Made by a program: the position numbers and the translations under genes. From Oegoconia quadripuncta (lineage: Eukaryota > Arthropoda > Insecta > Lepidoptera > Autostichidae), in the NCBI GenBank assembly GCA_949316235.1, contig OX438741.1, positions 11,161,124 through 11,225,123 of the forward strand: a stretch of DNA of 64,000 nt, written 5' to 3'. The notes under the pieces are model-generated. The model had not been told where the DNA came from. It was given only the letters and a program-made list of their open reading frames with translations, and did not search any database. Of the stretch, positions 31,801 through 42,000 are shown piece after piece (positions within the stretch are counted from its first letter, which is position 1; the number at the start of each line of letters is the position of its first letter).

Positions 31801-32282
31801 GTAACAATTACCTTAAAATTTAAAATATGACATTGTCAGGAAAACTAAGGTATATACCTACTGATATATCACATTATTGTGTGGCTTAGGTTGTGAAAGG
31901 AATGAACCGTTCAAATTTCGTGTTTCTGGTTTCAGTACAGTAATTTTTAGAAATAAGTAAAAAAATATTCATTCAATCTATTCCAATTTGTTGTCCAATT
32001 ATACCATAAAATATGAATTTGTTTTATAAAATATTTAGCAAAACATTAATAAAGGTGCATTTACATTGCGAGCTTGCAACATCGTATATTATTATAAGTA
32101 CAATATTCAATTACTTTAACAGATAAGTACCTATATCGACTACCCTTGGTTTACTTGCCTCCAAAAACGTAGCCAACGCTAAACATTTATAAACCAATGA
32201 TAAACGTTACAAGTTTTGTTGAAATTACTTAGCTAGCACAGATAAATAATTATTTTCTATTATACCACATGCCAGTCTCTCT
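31801..32282. other. AT-rich single-copy DNA
   Basis: No gene or repeat was recognised. Confidence 0.45.
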
Positions 32283-32350
32283 GGAATTATATGGGGGGAG
32301 GCCTATGTTGAGCCGTGTACCTACGTCCTGTGGCTGATATAACGATCATC
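32283..32350 (+). repeat. Family E repeat fragment
   Basis: ATGGGGGGAGGCCTATGTTG and CTACGTCCTGTGGCTGATAT are the 3' module of the family at 6384 and 2522, truncated on its 5' side. Confidence 0.55.
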
Positions 32351-32798
32351 CATTATACCATAATTTACGTCATTTGCGCCCCAAATTATCAATTAAAACT
32401 AGGATGTTTTGGAAACATCCTATAGAGAGTGGCAACACTGTATAAAACAAGTAGCATAGCGGGGCGCGATCGCACAAGTACGTCATTAGCACGGGACTCC
32501 GGACGCCGGGGCCTTGGCGAGGCACTTGTAAACTGACGCCTGGCACGGCTGGGGCTCGGCGACATTCTGTCGGCTATATTCTATATGTACAAGTAAAATA
32601 CCTACCTATGACATGAATGGAGAATGGAAAAGTAAAGAATGATAGCAAGGGACCTGTGACCCGACAGATTCCCTTCCGTCCGACTGACTCGTTTCGTATA
32701 GGAGAGGATACGTTAATAAAACATAAATAACTAAAAAATATGAATTGCAATTGTTATAATAATAATCCGATAACTGGCACATAAAGCTACCGAATCCG
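32351..32798. other. Single-copy DNA with a GC patch at 32460-32565
   Basis: No gene is supported. The 69-codon minus frame at 32606 has no domain and lies in AT-rich sequence. Confidence 0.4.
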
Positions 32799-33030
32799 TG
32801 GCTCAATCTAAACAACGTTGGGTTTACGATTCGGAGTGCTGGTTCGATCCCCAGCGGAGTACATGTTTAGAACTCGGTTTTTGTCATCGACTCGCTAAGA
32901 AGATCTAAATGTGCCGCCAAGCAGCAATGATAATAGCATTGTTGTGTTCCGGTTGTCAGAGATAAGATAGCCGATCCCCTAATTAAGATGAGGTTTCCAG
33001 GTCAGTACCTACCCTTCCACCACTAAAAAA
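32799..33030 (+). mobile_element. tRNA-derived SINE, family C, copy 1
   Basis: The head reads AATCCGTGGCTCAATCTAAA and a B-box GCTGGTTCGATCCCCAGCG. The body includes GCCGCCAAGCAGCAATGATA and TTGTGTTCCGGTTGTCAGAG. The 3' end is shortened and diverged relative to the best copy (58163-58495). Confidence 0.8.
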
Positions 33031-34787
33031 AATCCATCAATCATTCCACAAAAAGATCTTTTTGCGTCGGGAATTAAAAATAAAATGAAGAATTCACGGA
33101 GCTGTTCCGTGGTAGAAGGTAGTAATAGTCCCTCATACCGACCCGCATGTGGCGGGCGGTCGGAGAGCTCGGGATGCCTCGGTCCGAACGGAGTCGGTCA
33201 CCTGGGACCGCTACTTCTCGGAGTTTGCAAGTTGTCGCCCATCTTTCGATAGAGCGGTGACAGCGCGCGGTCTTATCGATATCGATGGTGTAAAATCCGA
33301 TGTATTTCTATATTTTTAGAAAATATCATTAGAACAGGACTATGTTCTATGTAGGTAGTTTATTAACGTAATCAAACTGGGGACAATTTTTTTTTTCTCT
33401 TTGCGACATAGGCTTTGTACTTACTATAAATAGCTGACTGAAGTTCTTACAAGAAACAACTTCATCATGCATATCTACATAATTTCATGATTTCATTACA
33501 TTTATCCCAAATGAGGTGGTTAGAGATTACCCAAACATAAGCGTTTGGGAGTTCCAAACATTAAAGTTCAATGCTTAAAACAACATTCATGATTCACTTT
33601 TCGATATACAGAATTTATATGGTTATAGCCCATCTCCTTTAAAACGTGCAAATCTATATAGATGTAGAGACGGATTGGTTCTATTCTCTTTGAGTGACCA
33701 CTTATGGCATTTTAATACAACTGTTTCCGTATTTCGATGGGCAAGTTAAACACGATACAGGCTATTTTCAATTAAATGCATTCGTTAACTCTAGTTGGTG
33801 ACCTACAGAACGGCTTAAAAGCACTGACTGTACAGTGGCCATAGTAATAATAATCCGCACCGGACCCGCGTGGTGGATTTTGGTCTATACCCTCTTCCAG
33901 TGAGAGGAGTACGGCTGTTGATGATGATGAATTGCACCCGTGCGAAGCCGGGGCGGGTTGCTAGTAGTTAACTGTATGACATAGCTTTCGTATTCCCATA
34001 AGAAACTGCCAAAATTTTGCGAAGGTTTGATCTTCATTACGAGGCACATTTGAAGATCAATAAAAATAACATGATGAATAGATTACTCACTAGATAAAAG
34101 TAATATGACACTCGATGCTGCACAGAAATGACTGATTGCTGTCAGTAACTATATAGGATACTTCCAAAAACATGAATGTACTCCTGACTTTATATAACTC
34201 GTTAAACATAATTTTTTGAGGTCACACTTCTAAGTCCATAAAAAGTACTTAACAAATATAATTTTTCAAAGGTTATTTCTTTGGGAAAGTTGTTGTAATT
34301 ATGAGTAGATATATATCTTTCAACCCCCGACGTAAAAAGAGGGGTGTTATAAGTTTGACCGCTAAGTGTGCGTGTATTCTTTTCCAACGATGGTGCTTAG
34401 ACATGTTTTCCCCAAAATCGGTTAAGTCGTTTTGTTTTAATCGCTTTATTCGCCGGAGGTTTTAGAAATTTTCAATTTATAATATGATATCAAGAACTAC
34501 TTAAAATTGAGGTATATAATAGGTATATAATCCCGCATATAATTACCGAAGCTATACATAAGTATTGTTAAGGTAATCATAAGTAGGTATGTACATGGTG
34601 CAGTCTTTGATGCAAAGCTCAAACTGTGAACAGAAGTTTCACACTGAACACGTAAGCACTAAGTAGTTATAGGTAGGAGGCGGGTACCTTATTTAGTTCT
34701 TATTAGTGATGTGGTGAGTTCATCGATAAAATAAACTATACACTTTTGTAACTAACTAATATCTGGAAGTCTGGTCTATCTGGTATC
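33031..34787. other. Single-copy DNA with a GC patch and ATCGATATCGAT
   Basis: A GC-rich patch (33110-33275) is followed directly by ATCGATATCGAT at 33275-33286. A Helitron-type end (CCCGTGCGAAGCCGGGGCGG, then GTTGCTAGT) lies at 33937-33967. No gene is recognised, and the minus frame at 34202-34387 has no domain. Confidence 0.45.
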
Positions 34788-34980
34788 TGTGTGCGAAGTG
34801 TGAGTTTTGTCTCGTTTTTAACTTTACCATCGCGATAGCGTTTACGAAAAAAGTCCCTATGAAAAAAATCGTTTTGCAAACTATCCGCTAGAGGCGCTGC
34901 ACATTTCTCCATACAAATCGTCACGTAAACGTGAACGCGGTAGTAAAGTTAAGTCGAGACAAAACTCACACCCTGCCCTC
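34788..34980. mobile_element. MITE family M2, copy 2
   Basis: The left end is TGTGTGCGAAGTGTGAGTTT and the right end runs ACAAAACTCACACCCTGCCC. The interior GCTAGAGGCGCTGCACATTT matches copies at 19565 and 40998. The two ends differ more than in copy 1, so the long inverted repeat is imperfect. Confidence 0.75.
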
Positions 34981-34984
34981 TGGT

Positions 34985-35112
34985 CTGGTCTGGTAATAGT
35001 CTGGAAGAAATCGCTATCAGCGATAAGACCGCCTTTGTACACTCCATCATCTATGTTAAATGTTCTTTGTGTTTTATTATTGTGTGCAATAAAGAATTTC
35101 ATAATAATAATA
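34985..35112 (+). mobile_element. LINE 3' tail, same family as 14310-15275
   Basis: GTCTGGAAGAAATCGCTATC, AGCGATAAGACCGCCTTTG, TTGTGTGCAATAAAGAATTT and (AAT)n reproduce the complement of 14310-14450. Only the last 130 bp were inserted or retained. Confidence 0.7.
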
Positions 35113-35119
35113 ATGTTAA

Positions 35120-35301
35120 TAAATAATAATAATGGCGAAACGGCTGAAGGGATTTGGACGATTTGGTATATAGGTAGAATATACCCTGGATTAAGACATA
35201 GGATACTTTTTATCCCGATAAAGTGAGTAGTTCCCGCGGGATAAATAAATTTCCGCGACAAAGTTATTCCACGCAGGCGAAACCGCGGGCGGAAAGCTAG
35301 T
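35120..35301 (+). mobile_element. Non-autonomous Helitron-like element
   Basis: GGCGAAACGGCTGAAGGGAT, ATATAGGTAGAATATACCCT, ATCCCGATAAAGTGAGTAG and the GC hairpin AGGCGAAACCGCGGGCGGAA end in AGCTAGT. The element closely parallels 43855-44072 and has no coding content. Confidence 0.7.
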
Positions 35302-35305
35302 ATTT

Positions 35306-35606
35306 TTTTTTATACACAACGGATTGGTACTTGACCTCAATCACACCTGATGTTAAGTGAAGATGAGGTCGAAGGTGAAACCCCAACACATATCTCTGAC
35401 CACGGAACACAACAATGCTGTTAACATTGCTGCTTGGCGGCAGATTTAGATAAGATGGTGGTAGCAGCCAGGCGGACATTTAAATTGCCCTACCACCAGC
35501 CAAACCGAGTACTTAAACATGTGGAGTACATGTACTGGGAATCGAACCCGCGAACTCCGAATCGTAAACCCAATGTTGTTTACATTGAGCCACGGAGGCG
35601 GTTTAT
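35306..35606 (-). mobile_element. tRNA-derived SINE, family C, copy 2
   Basis: On the minus strand the head is CGCCTCCGTGGCTCAATGTA with B-box GCGGGTTCGATTCCCAG. The 3' end has the family hallmark ACATCAGGTGTGATTGAGGT. It lies five bases from the end of a Helitron-like element, in a run of adjacent insertions. Confidence 0.85.
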
Positions 35607-35794
35607 ATTTAATATATGGCAACGATTTCTTTCTTACTAAGAATGACTAATTTATACTAAATACTATACTAAGAATTTATAAAATACTAAGAATGAATAA
35701 AGAAAAACTTTAATATTAAGTTTAGTAAGTGTAAAATATCGGAACCTTATTTCTAATCGATGCTAACCTGAAATCGATTTGGTCAGAAGTACTT
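35607..35794. other. AT-rich DNA
   Basis: A short ACTAAGAAT block recurs about four times at 35636-35692. No gene is seen. Confidence 0.45.
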
Positions 35795-35992
35795 ATAGAA
35801 TCGATTCCAGCAGTAAAACTATGGTGTTAAGTTTTTCTAAATTACTCGTATTGATAAATATCCTACAAGCGGAAACATGACTGTAACTGAATTCGCAACA
35901 GTCCTTTATGTTCTAGCCATATTGATTAAAAAAAAAAATATGATTTAATTGAGGTGTATCGGTTTTTGGTATTCAAAATAACCTGTAATATA
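35795..35992. repeat. Unclassified dispersed repeat, copy 1
   Basis: ATAGAATCGATTC, CCTACAAGCGGAAACATGAC, TCTAGCCATATTGATTA and TTGAGGTGTATCGG also occur in the same order and strand at 59668-59905. No inverted ends, tRNA head or coding sequence was recognised. Confidence 0.55.
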
Positions 35993-36546
35993 ACTGAGTT
36001 CTAACTTAATAATTTAAAATGATTTGATTTGTTCAAAAATTTCACAAAAATATCTGCTACAGAATATCGTCAATGTTCAGTCTACGAACCCTTTCACTTA
36101 CACTCCAAAGTTCAGACACTTTGCAAATTGCACCGTAGGATCTTAAAAGCGTCGTTCAATCTCACTCGGAACGTTTTCACTTAATTTATCCTTGTAGACA
36201 GCACTGGCTGAATTTCTGCGTGGATATTGTGTGTATACAACATTGTGTATTTTATACAATGTATATTATATATAGTTATACATATATACATATACACGCG
36301 GTGTAGAGAGCGTGCCGCAGACAGAATCACCTGGTCTCACAATTTTACGACCTCAGCCGTTGTCGGCCGCGCCGCCGCCGCTTCTACCTTTCATGACATT
36401 AGTGTTGTCCTGTATTGGAAATTTAACATCGATATCGATAAAATATACATTTTATATATTCCGTTGATCATTTTTAACTCATTATTTATTAATGATGGGT
36501 GACCACATATAGTGACATTTTAATACGTGTGTGTCCGTTGCTGAGC
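35993..36546. other. Single-copy DNA with a GC patch and ATCGATATCGAT
   Basis: A GC patch (36340-36392, CCGCGCCGCCGCCGC) is followed within 40 bp by ATCGATATCGAT at 36428-36439. An AT-rich tract with repeated TATATACATA precedes it. The 91-codon frame at 36227 has no domain. Confidence 0.45.
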
Positions 36547-36800
36547 ATTTTTTTTTTATATGAGAGGGCGGCAAACGAGCATGCGGGTCACCTGATGGAA
36601 AGCAATCACCGCCGGCCATGGACACCCGCAACACCAAAAGGGTCACATATGCGTTGCTGGCCTTTGAGGAAGGTGTAGGCTCGTTTCTTGAAGGTTCCAA
36701 TGTCGTACTCGTTCGGAAATACCGCTGCCGGAAGTCCGTTCCACAGGGTGGTCGTACGTGGTAAGAACTTTCTTGAGAAACGTACATGTTAAATAGTCGG
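36547..36800 (-). pseudogene. LINE ORF2 C-terminus and 3' UTR
   Basis: On the minus strand the best frame reads [20 protein letters not shown], then [15 protein letters not shown] and a stop shortly after GVHGRR. This LWN-LPA-VFP motif is the extreme C-terminus of a CR1/Jockey-like LINE and matches 31599-31800. A short UTR (CCATCAGGTGACCCGCATGC in reverse) leads to the T run at 36549. The 114- and 64-codon frames listed by simple ORF calling are in the wrong registers. Confidence 0.75.
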
Positions 36801-37007
36801 TCCTGGTTGTTTTCAAGTGAAGGCAATCGTAACCCAAGTGGCCTACGCGGGTGACTTAAAAACAGTGACTGTTAGGTACTCGCGTGGTGCATTATGGCCC
36901 ACAGAAGAGGGTGTGCTCCTACAGTGGGCACGTGTAAGGCTGTTGATGACGTATTAATTAACACAAGGACATGGGACTAGAGCAAGACGAAGATGGCAAC
37001 TAATTAC
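36801..37007. other. Short spacer, nothing recognised
   Basis: GGCTGTTGATGACGTATTAA hints at an old LINE end, but the evidence is insufficient to assign it. Confidence 0.35.
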
Positions 37008-37190
37008 TTTTTTTTTTTATTCATGACGGGTTTGTACTTGACCTCAATCACACCTGATGTTAAGTGAAGATGAGGCCGAAGGTGGTGGTATACTGACCCG
37101 GAAACCCCGTCTTATTTGGGGGGCTGGATATCTTATCTCTGACAACCACTTATCAGCCACAGTAGTCCGCTGCTGAACATAGGTGTAATA
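37008..37190 (-). mobile_element. tRNA-derived SINE, family C, 3' half only
   Basis: TTTTTTTTTATTCATGACGG, CACCTGATGTTAAGTGAAGA and GACCCGGAAACCCCGTCTTA match the family C 3' half in reverse. The tRNA head is missing. CCGCTGCTGAACATAGG at the far edge comes from family E. Confidence 0.7.
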
Positions 37191-37782
37191 AAGTAAAACT
37201 ACAATAAAACTCAAGGAGCTAAACTGAAGGGGGCTTTTTAACTGCATACGGACAAGTAAATCACCAACTGACAAAAGTCATAAAAAACAAAGTAATATCA
37301 AAGTTAGTATAAAAGTAAACTATCTAGAAAAGGTGAGCAGGTGAAGCTGCCAGTCACCAACAATAGGCCTCTGACATAAATTTCTAGTGTGATATTTTGT
37401 TATAGGTACTCAGTCTAAAATAAAAAAATCACCATAATCTTCATACCCTGGTTAAAAAATGTTTAATATTAAAAGGTTTAATATCGGTAAAATAATAGAT
37501 AGATTTATTGTTAATTTGACAATATCGTAAGATTTTATTTGATAATTTCAAGTCCACTTCCCAAAAATTTCTTCTCCGTCTGCATCAAGTGGTTGTCAGC
37601 TACCTTCTTCAAGTCGTTTGTCTACCTAGTCCAACGTCGGGCAAATGAGCATATATATTCGAGGAGCGATGTGGCTTCATGGCCTCGTACGTTCTATTGA
37701 ATTCTTATTGTGGACTATTAGTTGCTCTAATAATATATAAAGTGTGGCTGGCGTAGAGTATGTTACACTCACTTGTAATCAA
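37191..37782. other. AT-rich single-copy DNA
   Basis: No gene is recognised. A possible eroded family E trace (AATAGGCCTCTGACATAAA) is at about 37360. Confidence 0.4.
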
Positions 37783-37910
37783 TGTTTTCCATCACCGTTT
37801 AGGATCAGTCGAATAAATGCACATTAAAATTAAAAAAAAATCATTGGTATATGGCCTGCCTGGGAATCGAAGCCGGACCCCCCAAATCGCTGCTGAGCCA
37901 CCGACGCTAC
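37783..37910 (-). mobile_element. tRNA-derived SINE, family D, head and first body segment
   Basis: On the minus strand, GGTGGCTCAGCAGCGATTTG and a weakened B-box (GTCCGGCTTCGATTCCCAGG) precede the GTGCATTTATTCGACTGATC body. It is truncated at its 3' side relative to 61930-62226. Confidence 0.7.
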
Positions 37911-39268
37911 TATTATTATATAATTACAATACCATATTTACATTAAGAACGAATTCATTATTTATTGTTCGCTTTGCCACGTCCGATAACATCGAAGGTC
38001 GATAATTTCGAAAGGCTGCCGCCCTATTCAAGTACCCTCAAGTCTTCGTCCCGGGCGATGGAATTAAATCGCACGCACGACACTTCCGCACACCCCGCCC
38101 CACCTCCGCATCACACCCCCCCACCTACTGTTGCTCCGCTCACGTAGGGTTGCGATTTTCTGTTTTAATACATCGATAACTATTTATATTATATAGGGTT
38201 TTCGCATTTTTTTAAGTGAAAGATATAGGAGTTGTAATGCATTACACGTTGGTCTAGTAAGTAGTGCTTTTGAAGCCATTGCAGCTTTGAATCCTGCTAG
38301 GAAAGAAAGAAAAGGATTTATTTGTTAGATTTTGGGTTTACAAATAAATTTGTTACAGATCTGTCGAAGTCTACAGATATCCTACCTTCTTTCTTTAACC
38401 TTTGATACACATTATACAGAAATATGCATTGTATAAAAAAATATACAAACGCGAGCGTAACTCTACTGAACTTAAAATTTACTGCTACTGACACTTAATA
38501 TATATAAAGTAATATTATAATATAACATGTCGCGATATGCTAATAATGAATATATACATATATTTCCTTACACCAAAAGACACACAAATAGAATCAATCC
38601 ATCTCTTCCCGTGAGTGCCGTAAAAGGGAATATTTTAATATAAATTTGGGATTAAGGTCCTAATTTTGTTTTATTTTCTTGGGAAAACCAACAGCTCTTT
38701 TACAAATTATCACTTAAACTAAAAACCTGAAAGCCAATTAGAGGTTTCCACTGATAAAACTCCACTGTTATGTATGTATTTATCTAGTCCCAAACTAGGC
38801 AAAGCCTGTGCTATTGATACTAATTAATATATAAAGATCTACTTGCCCGCGATAACGTGCGAAATTCGTAAATGATAGTTTGAAGTTTTTTGTCATATAC
38901 TCACTATCGGTCCGTACCTACTAGATGAATAGCTAGTGAATATACTCAGTTGTTAAATCATTAATCTAATATTTACACAACAGTTGGTAGCCCTATTGAA
39001 GCCGCGACAGGGGCCGTCGACGACGTGACTGATGCTCTAGACACATGTGTGACTAGCACACGTCACGTCAACATAGTTGTATCACGTATAGTCGTAGCAC
39101 GTAAGTATATTACTAACAGTGTTAGATATAAAAGTATTTTATGGAGAGCGCGCTAGATCGAGATGCTGAAACTCTCATTCATTTATTGCGACGTGCTAAA
39201 TCCTTCCTAGAGATCGGTAGTTCAGTACTAGTACGTTTTTCTTCACACTATCACATTAACATGTATAT
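37911..39268. other. Single-copy DNA with a pyrimidine-rich patch and a SINE A scrap
   Basis: A C-rich patch lies at 38040-38145 (CACCCCGCCCCACCTCCGC), followed by ACATCGATAAC at about 38170. A 55-bp piece of family A SINE (TCTAGTCCCAAACTAGGCAA) lies at 38781-38835 on the minus strand. No gene is supported. Confidence 0.45.
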
Positions 39269-39672
39269 CCTTACCTATGAAATTGGCGTTTTGTATGAAG
39301 AATTACATTAAGACTGTTTTCTTCATACAAACATTTTTGATTTTTTTTTTGGGAACGGAAAATCCAAATTTAGCTAAACTGTGTGTGTATTATCGGATAA
39401 CATTAAGTTAAATATGGGCAGCGTTAATTTTTTAAAGTAACCGCTTTATAAAAGTTTCAGCGAATCTAAGAAATGATTATGGCAAAGCACATGAAAAGAG
39501 CTCTGTTCAAATTTTTTTTATTATGTGATTAAAATATATTTCACGTGAAACCTTGAAATAATATTCCATTTTCCAAATAAAAAACAAATTTGGATATAGC
39601 TTTGAAAATTGCAGGAATTGGTACATATGATTAACGAAGAAAAAAACTCCAATTTCATCGGTAAATACCCAA
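39269..39672 (-). mobile_element. MITE family M1, copy 3, reversed
   Basis: It is the reverse complement of 3476-3890 over its whole length. The end at 39672 (reverse reading TTGGGTATTTACC) is intact and followed by TA at 39673-39674. The other end lacks about six terminal bases. Open frames across it are incidental. Confidence 0.75.
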
Positions 39673-39771
39673 TATTATGTTCTGTGCTCGCTCGGCGAAC
39701 TTCTGGACAGAAGTCTCTCCTAATTTACTCTACCGCTTATCAAGGCGGGAATTTAATGTTTGTTAATTTTA

Positions 39772-39880
39772 ATTCGGACATTTACACCAATCTAGTCTTA
39801 TACTAGGCAAAGACTGTGCTATGGATATTAAATAAGGGATAAATATTAATTTAAACCTCCATGACTCGGTTCCATTCACC
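39772..39880 (-). mobile_element. tRNA-derived SINE, family A, 3' part
   Basis: ACACCAATCTAGTCTTATAC, TAGGCAAAGACTGTGCTATG and CCATGACTCGG correspond to the family A body without a head. A full copy lies 56 bp further on in the same orientation. Confidence 0.65.
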
Positions 39881-39935
39881 ACGTATAGTTTGGGATATCT
39901 CTGACCACCCACCCCGTTTGGGATAAAGGCGACGT

Positions 39936-40167
39936 TATAATAATAATAATAAATATTTCGCACACTTACGCCAATCATCTAGTCCCAAACTAAGCAAAGC
40001 TTGTGCTATGAATACTAGATAACGGATAAACATACATAAATATTTATATAAACATCCAAGACTCGGAAATAAATGTTCGTATTCATCACACAAACATTTA
40101 CCCATTCGAACCCGCAACCGTTGGTTTCGCTGATAGGGTCACTATCCACTACACCAATCGGTCGTCG
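39936..40167 (-). mobile_element. tRNA-derived SINE, family A, copy 4
   Basis: The head (GACCGATTGGTGTAGTGGAT on minus) and the body are well preserved. The segment after the B-box has a small deletion: ACATTTACCCATTCGAACCC instead of the usual CCCTCGCGGGATTCGAACCC. That damages the B-box and should weaken Pol III transcription. Confidence 0.88.
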
Positions 40168-40361
40168 ATTATGTATGTATGTATTCATCACATCAACATC
40201 AATTATACTTTCCTTATATATAAGCGACAGTTTTGGCATCAGCAGGCTGTATAGGAAGTTTTAGATATGATGTGATGAAACAGGAATTATACTTGCTAAA
40301 TGACGAAAAGTCACCAAAACCGGAATTGCGTAAATAACTGTTTCTAGATGCTGTCGATTTA
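40168..40361. other. Spacer, nothing recognised
   Basis: AT-rich single-copy sequence between a SINE and the duplicated block. Confidence 0.4.
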
Positions 40362-40720
40362 TTTTCGGAGATGGTGCCATAGTTCTACAATTCAACACCT
40401 ATTAATATTGAAGTGGAAATTGATAAAAAAATAAATCTTTAAATTTTTGCTTAAATTCGAAAAGTATCAAAAGCAAAGGTTCTTTTTTTTTTTTGTAGAC
40501 TGGAACTCGCTGACAGTCCTGGGGATTTTGTCAGCTTAACCGGGCGGTGGGGCGAGCGCGATTGTTTTCGGAGATGGTGCCTTAGTACTTCAATTCAATA
40601 CCTATTACCAGTCATTTTAAGCCACCTCTAAAAATATGTCATTAATATTGAAGTAGAAAATAAAAAAGAAATCTTTAAATTTATGCTTTAAATTCATAAA
40701 AGTATCAAAAGCAAAGATTC
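40362..40720. repeat. Local segmental duplication split by a LINE tail
   Basis: TTTTCGGAGATGGTGCC starts both 40362-40482 and 40565-40720, and both end in AAGTATCAAAAGCAAAG.TTC. Copy 1 lacks about 37 bp present in copy 2 (CAGTCATTTTAAGCCACCTC and neighbours). Between them, 40483-40560 is a minus-strand retroelement 3' piece: a T run, then GTAGACTGGAACTCGCTGAC and AACCGGGCGGTGGGGCG. Confidence 0.7.
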
Positions 40721-40997
40721 CCAGTCCACCGACAATATCAGCTCCAACTTCTAACTTGTCAAGTGTAAATTGAGCGAGACCTCACACCGGCACCCAGCGG
40801 GCGTGCGAGCGGGACGGGTTACAAAGGTTATCGGCAGCCGCGGGCCGCGCCAAGATTCACTAATTCAATTACACATCTATTGGCTGGGAGTGTGGATTAT
40901 CGATATCGATTAAAGTAACGGGCTGCACTTTTATTGTTATTGAATGGCAGCTGTCCGAATGTCTGTAAAATAGAGTTCAGGCAGCTTCGCTTGACCT
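40721..40997. other. GC patch followed by ATCGATATCGAT
   Basis: A GC-rich stretch (40775-40860, GCAGCCGCGGGCCGCGCC) is followed by ATCGATATCGAT at 40899-40910. No gene is recognised. Confidence 0.45.
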
Positions 40998-41180
40998 GAG
41001 GGCGGAGTGTGAGTTTTGTTTCGACTTTACGCGTTCAGGTTTACGTGACGATTTGTATGGAGAAATGTGCAGCGCCTCTAGCGGATAGTTTGCAAAACGA
41101 TTTTATTCATAGGGACTTTTTTCGTAAACACGAACGCGATGGTAAAGTTAAAAACGAGACAAAACTCACACTTCGCACAC
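40998..41180. mobile_element. MITE family M2, copy 3, reversed
   Basis: GAGGGCGGAGTGTGAGTTTT opens the element and ACTCACACTTCGCACAC closes it. The interior AGCGCCTCTAGCGGATAGTT is the complement of copy 2. The 61-codon plus and 80-codon minus frames are read-through of the repeat. Confidence 0.75.
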
Positions 41181-41616
41181 TGAGCATTGAATAAGCAGTC
41201 ATATACCTTAATGATTGAAATAGGTTTAAAATAAATTATTGTTGGGATTTTCCAGTCACTTTTGTGTTTTCTATAGAATAAAGAATAAATTGAAAATTTA
41301 GAAAACCCCCGTGATAACAAACGTCAGAATAAAACGACGTTACCGATTTCGATAAAACATGTTTAAGAACCACCGCTAGAAAACCTGTTTTCGAATAAAA
41401 AAATCCGCAACCAAATCGGTTCACCCGTGTATCTATTTGCGTCGACAGTTAAAAAATAATAAAGATGGTAGATAATCTTTAATTTTTATTACTAAAATAC
41501 AGAAAATATCGCATAGTATTTTAACATGTTGATTACTGTATGAAAACTAGTTATTACGGTTTCTCATAAAAATAAACAGTTTCAAATTGTTTGAATAAGT
41601 AGTTAGCAAGTAAATG
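41181..41616. other. AT-rich single-copy DNA
   Basis: No gene or repeat was recognised. Overlapping minus frames at 41078-41424 have no domain. Confidence 0.4.
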
Positions 41617-41767
41617 CACTCGCGAGCAAAAGTATGGAATCACTTATTAGGGAACACAGAATATTGAAATGAATTACCATTTTTATTATTCTTAACTAGT
41701 TATAAAGTACTCAATATCTCGCGGAGTCAATTCCAAGTAAGTGATTCCATACTTTTGCTCGCGAGTG
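41617..41767. mobile_element. 151-bp Tc1-like MITE with perfect 30-bp inverted repeats
   Basis: Positions 41617-41646 (starting CACTCGCGAGCAAAAGTATG) and 41738-41767 are exact inverted copies over 30 bp. The 91-bp core is non-coding. TIRs starting CACT and internal AAAAGTATGGAAT are reminiscent of Tc1-type elements. The right flank is TA (41768-41769), but the left flank is ATG, so the target duplication is not clean. Confidence 0.75.
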
Positions 41768-42000
41768 TAGTATAAGTAAACGGATTATTGTCTTTGATTT
41801 TGACACTTGAATTTGAATTAACGCCATCTGTCGAGACCATCGGCACTATTTTTTTTTAATGTCATCTGAAAAAAACACTTTCTATAAAGTGAACTAGGAC
41901 TTTATTTCTAGATAGGCGATCTCTTCTGATATCAACTACTTGACGGCAGTTCACTTCAGAGAAACTACACAACAAGAAATCGAGAAAAATATACCAGGCG
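41768..42000. other. AT-rich spacer
   Basis: A CGCCATCTGTCGAGA motif lies at about 41822, resembling the motif cluster near the NOL4-like exon. No gene is seen. Confidence 0.4.

Noticed and set aside
34736..35261. Frames rich in KCAAPLADSL-like peptide as a conserved protein
   Set aside because: The peptide is the translation of the M2 MITE, which is near-palindromic. No purifying selection can be claimed from three copies.
36482..36826. 114-codon minus-strand frame as a gene
   Set aside because: It covers a LINE C-terminus in the wrong register. The correct register gives the LWN-LPA-VFP motif and is described as a LINE remnant.
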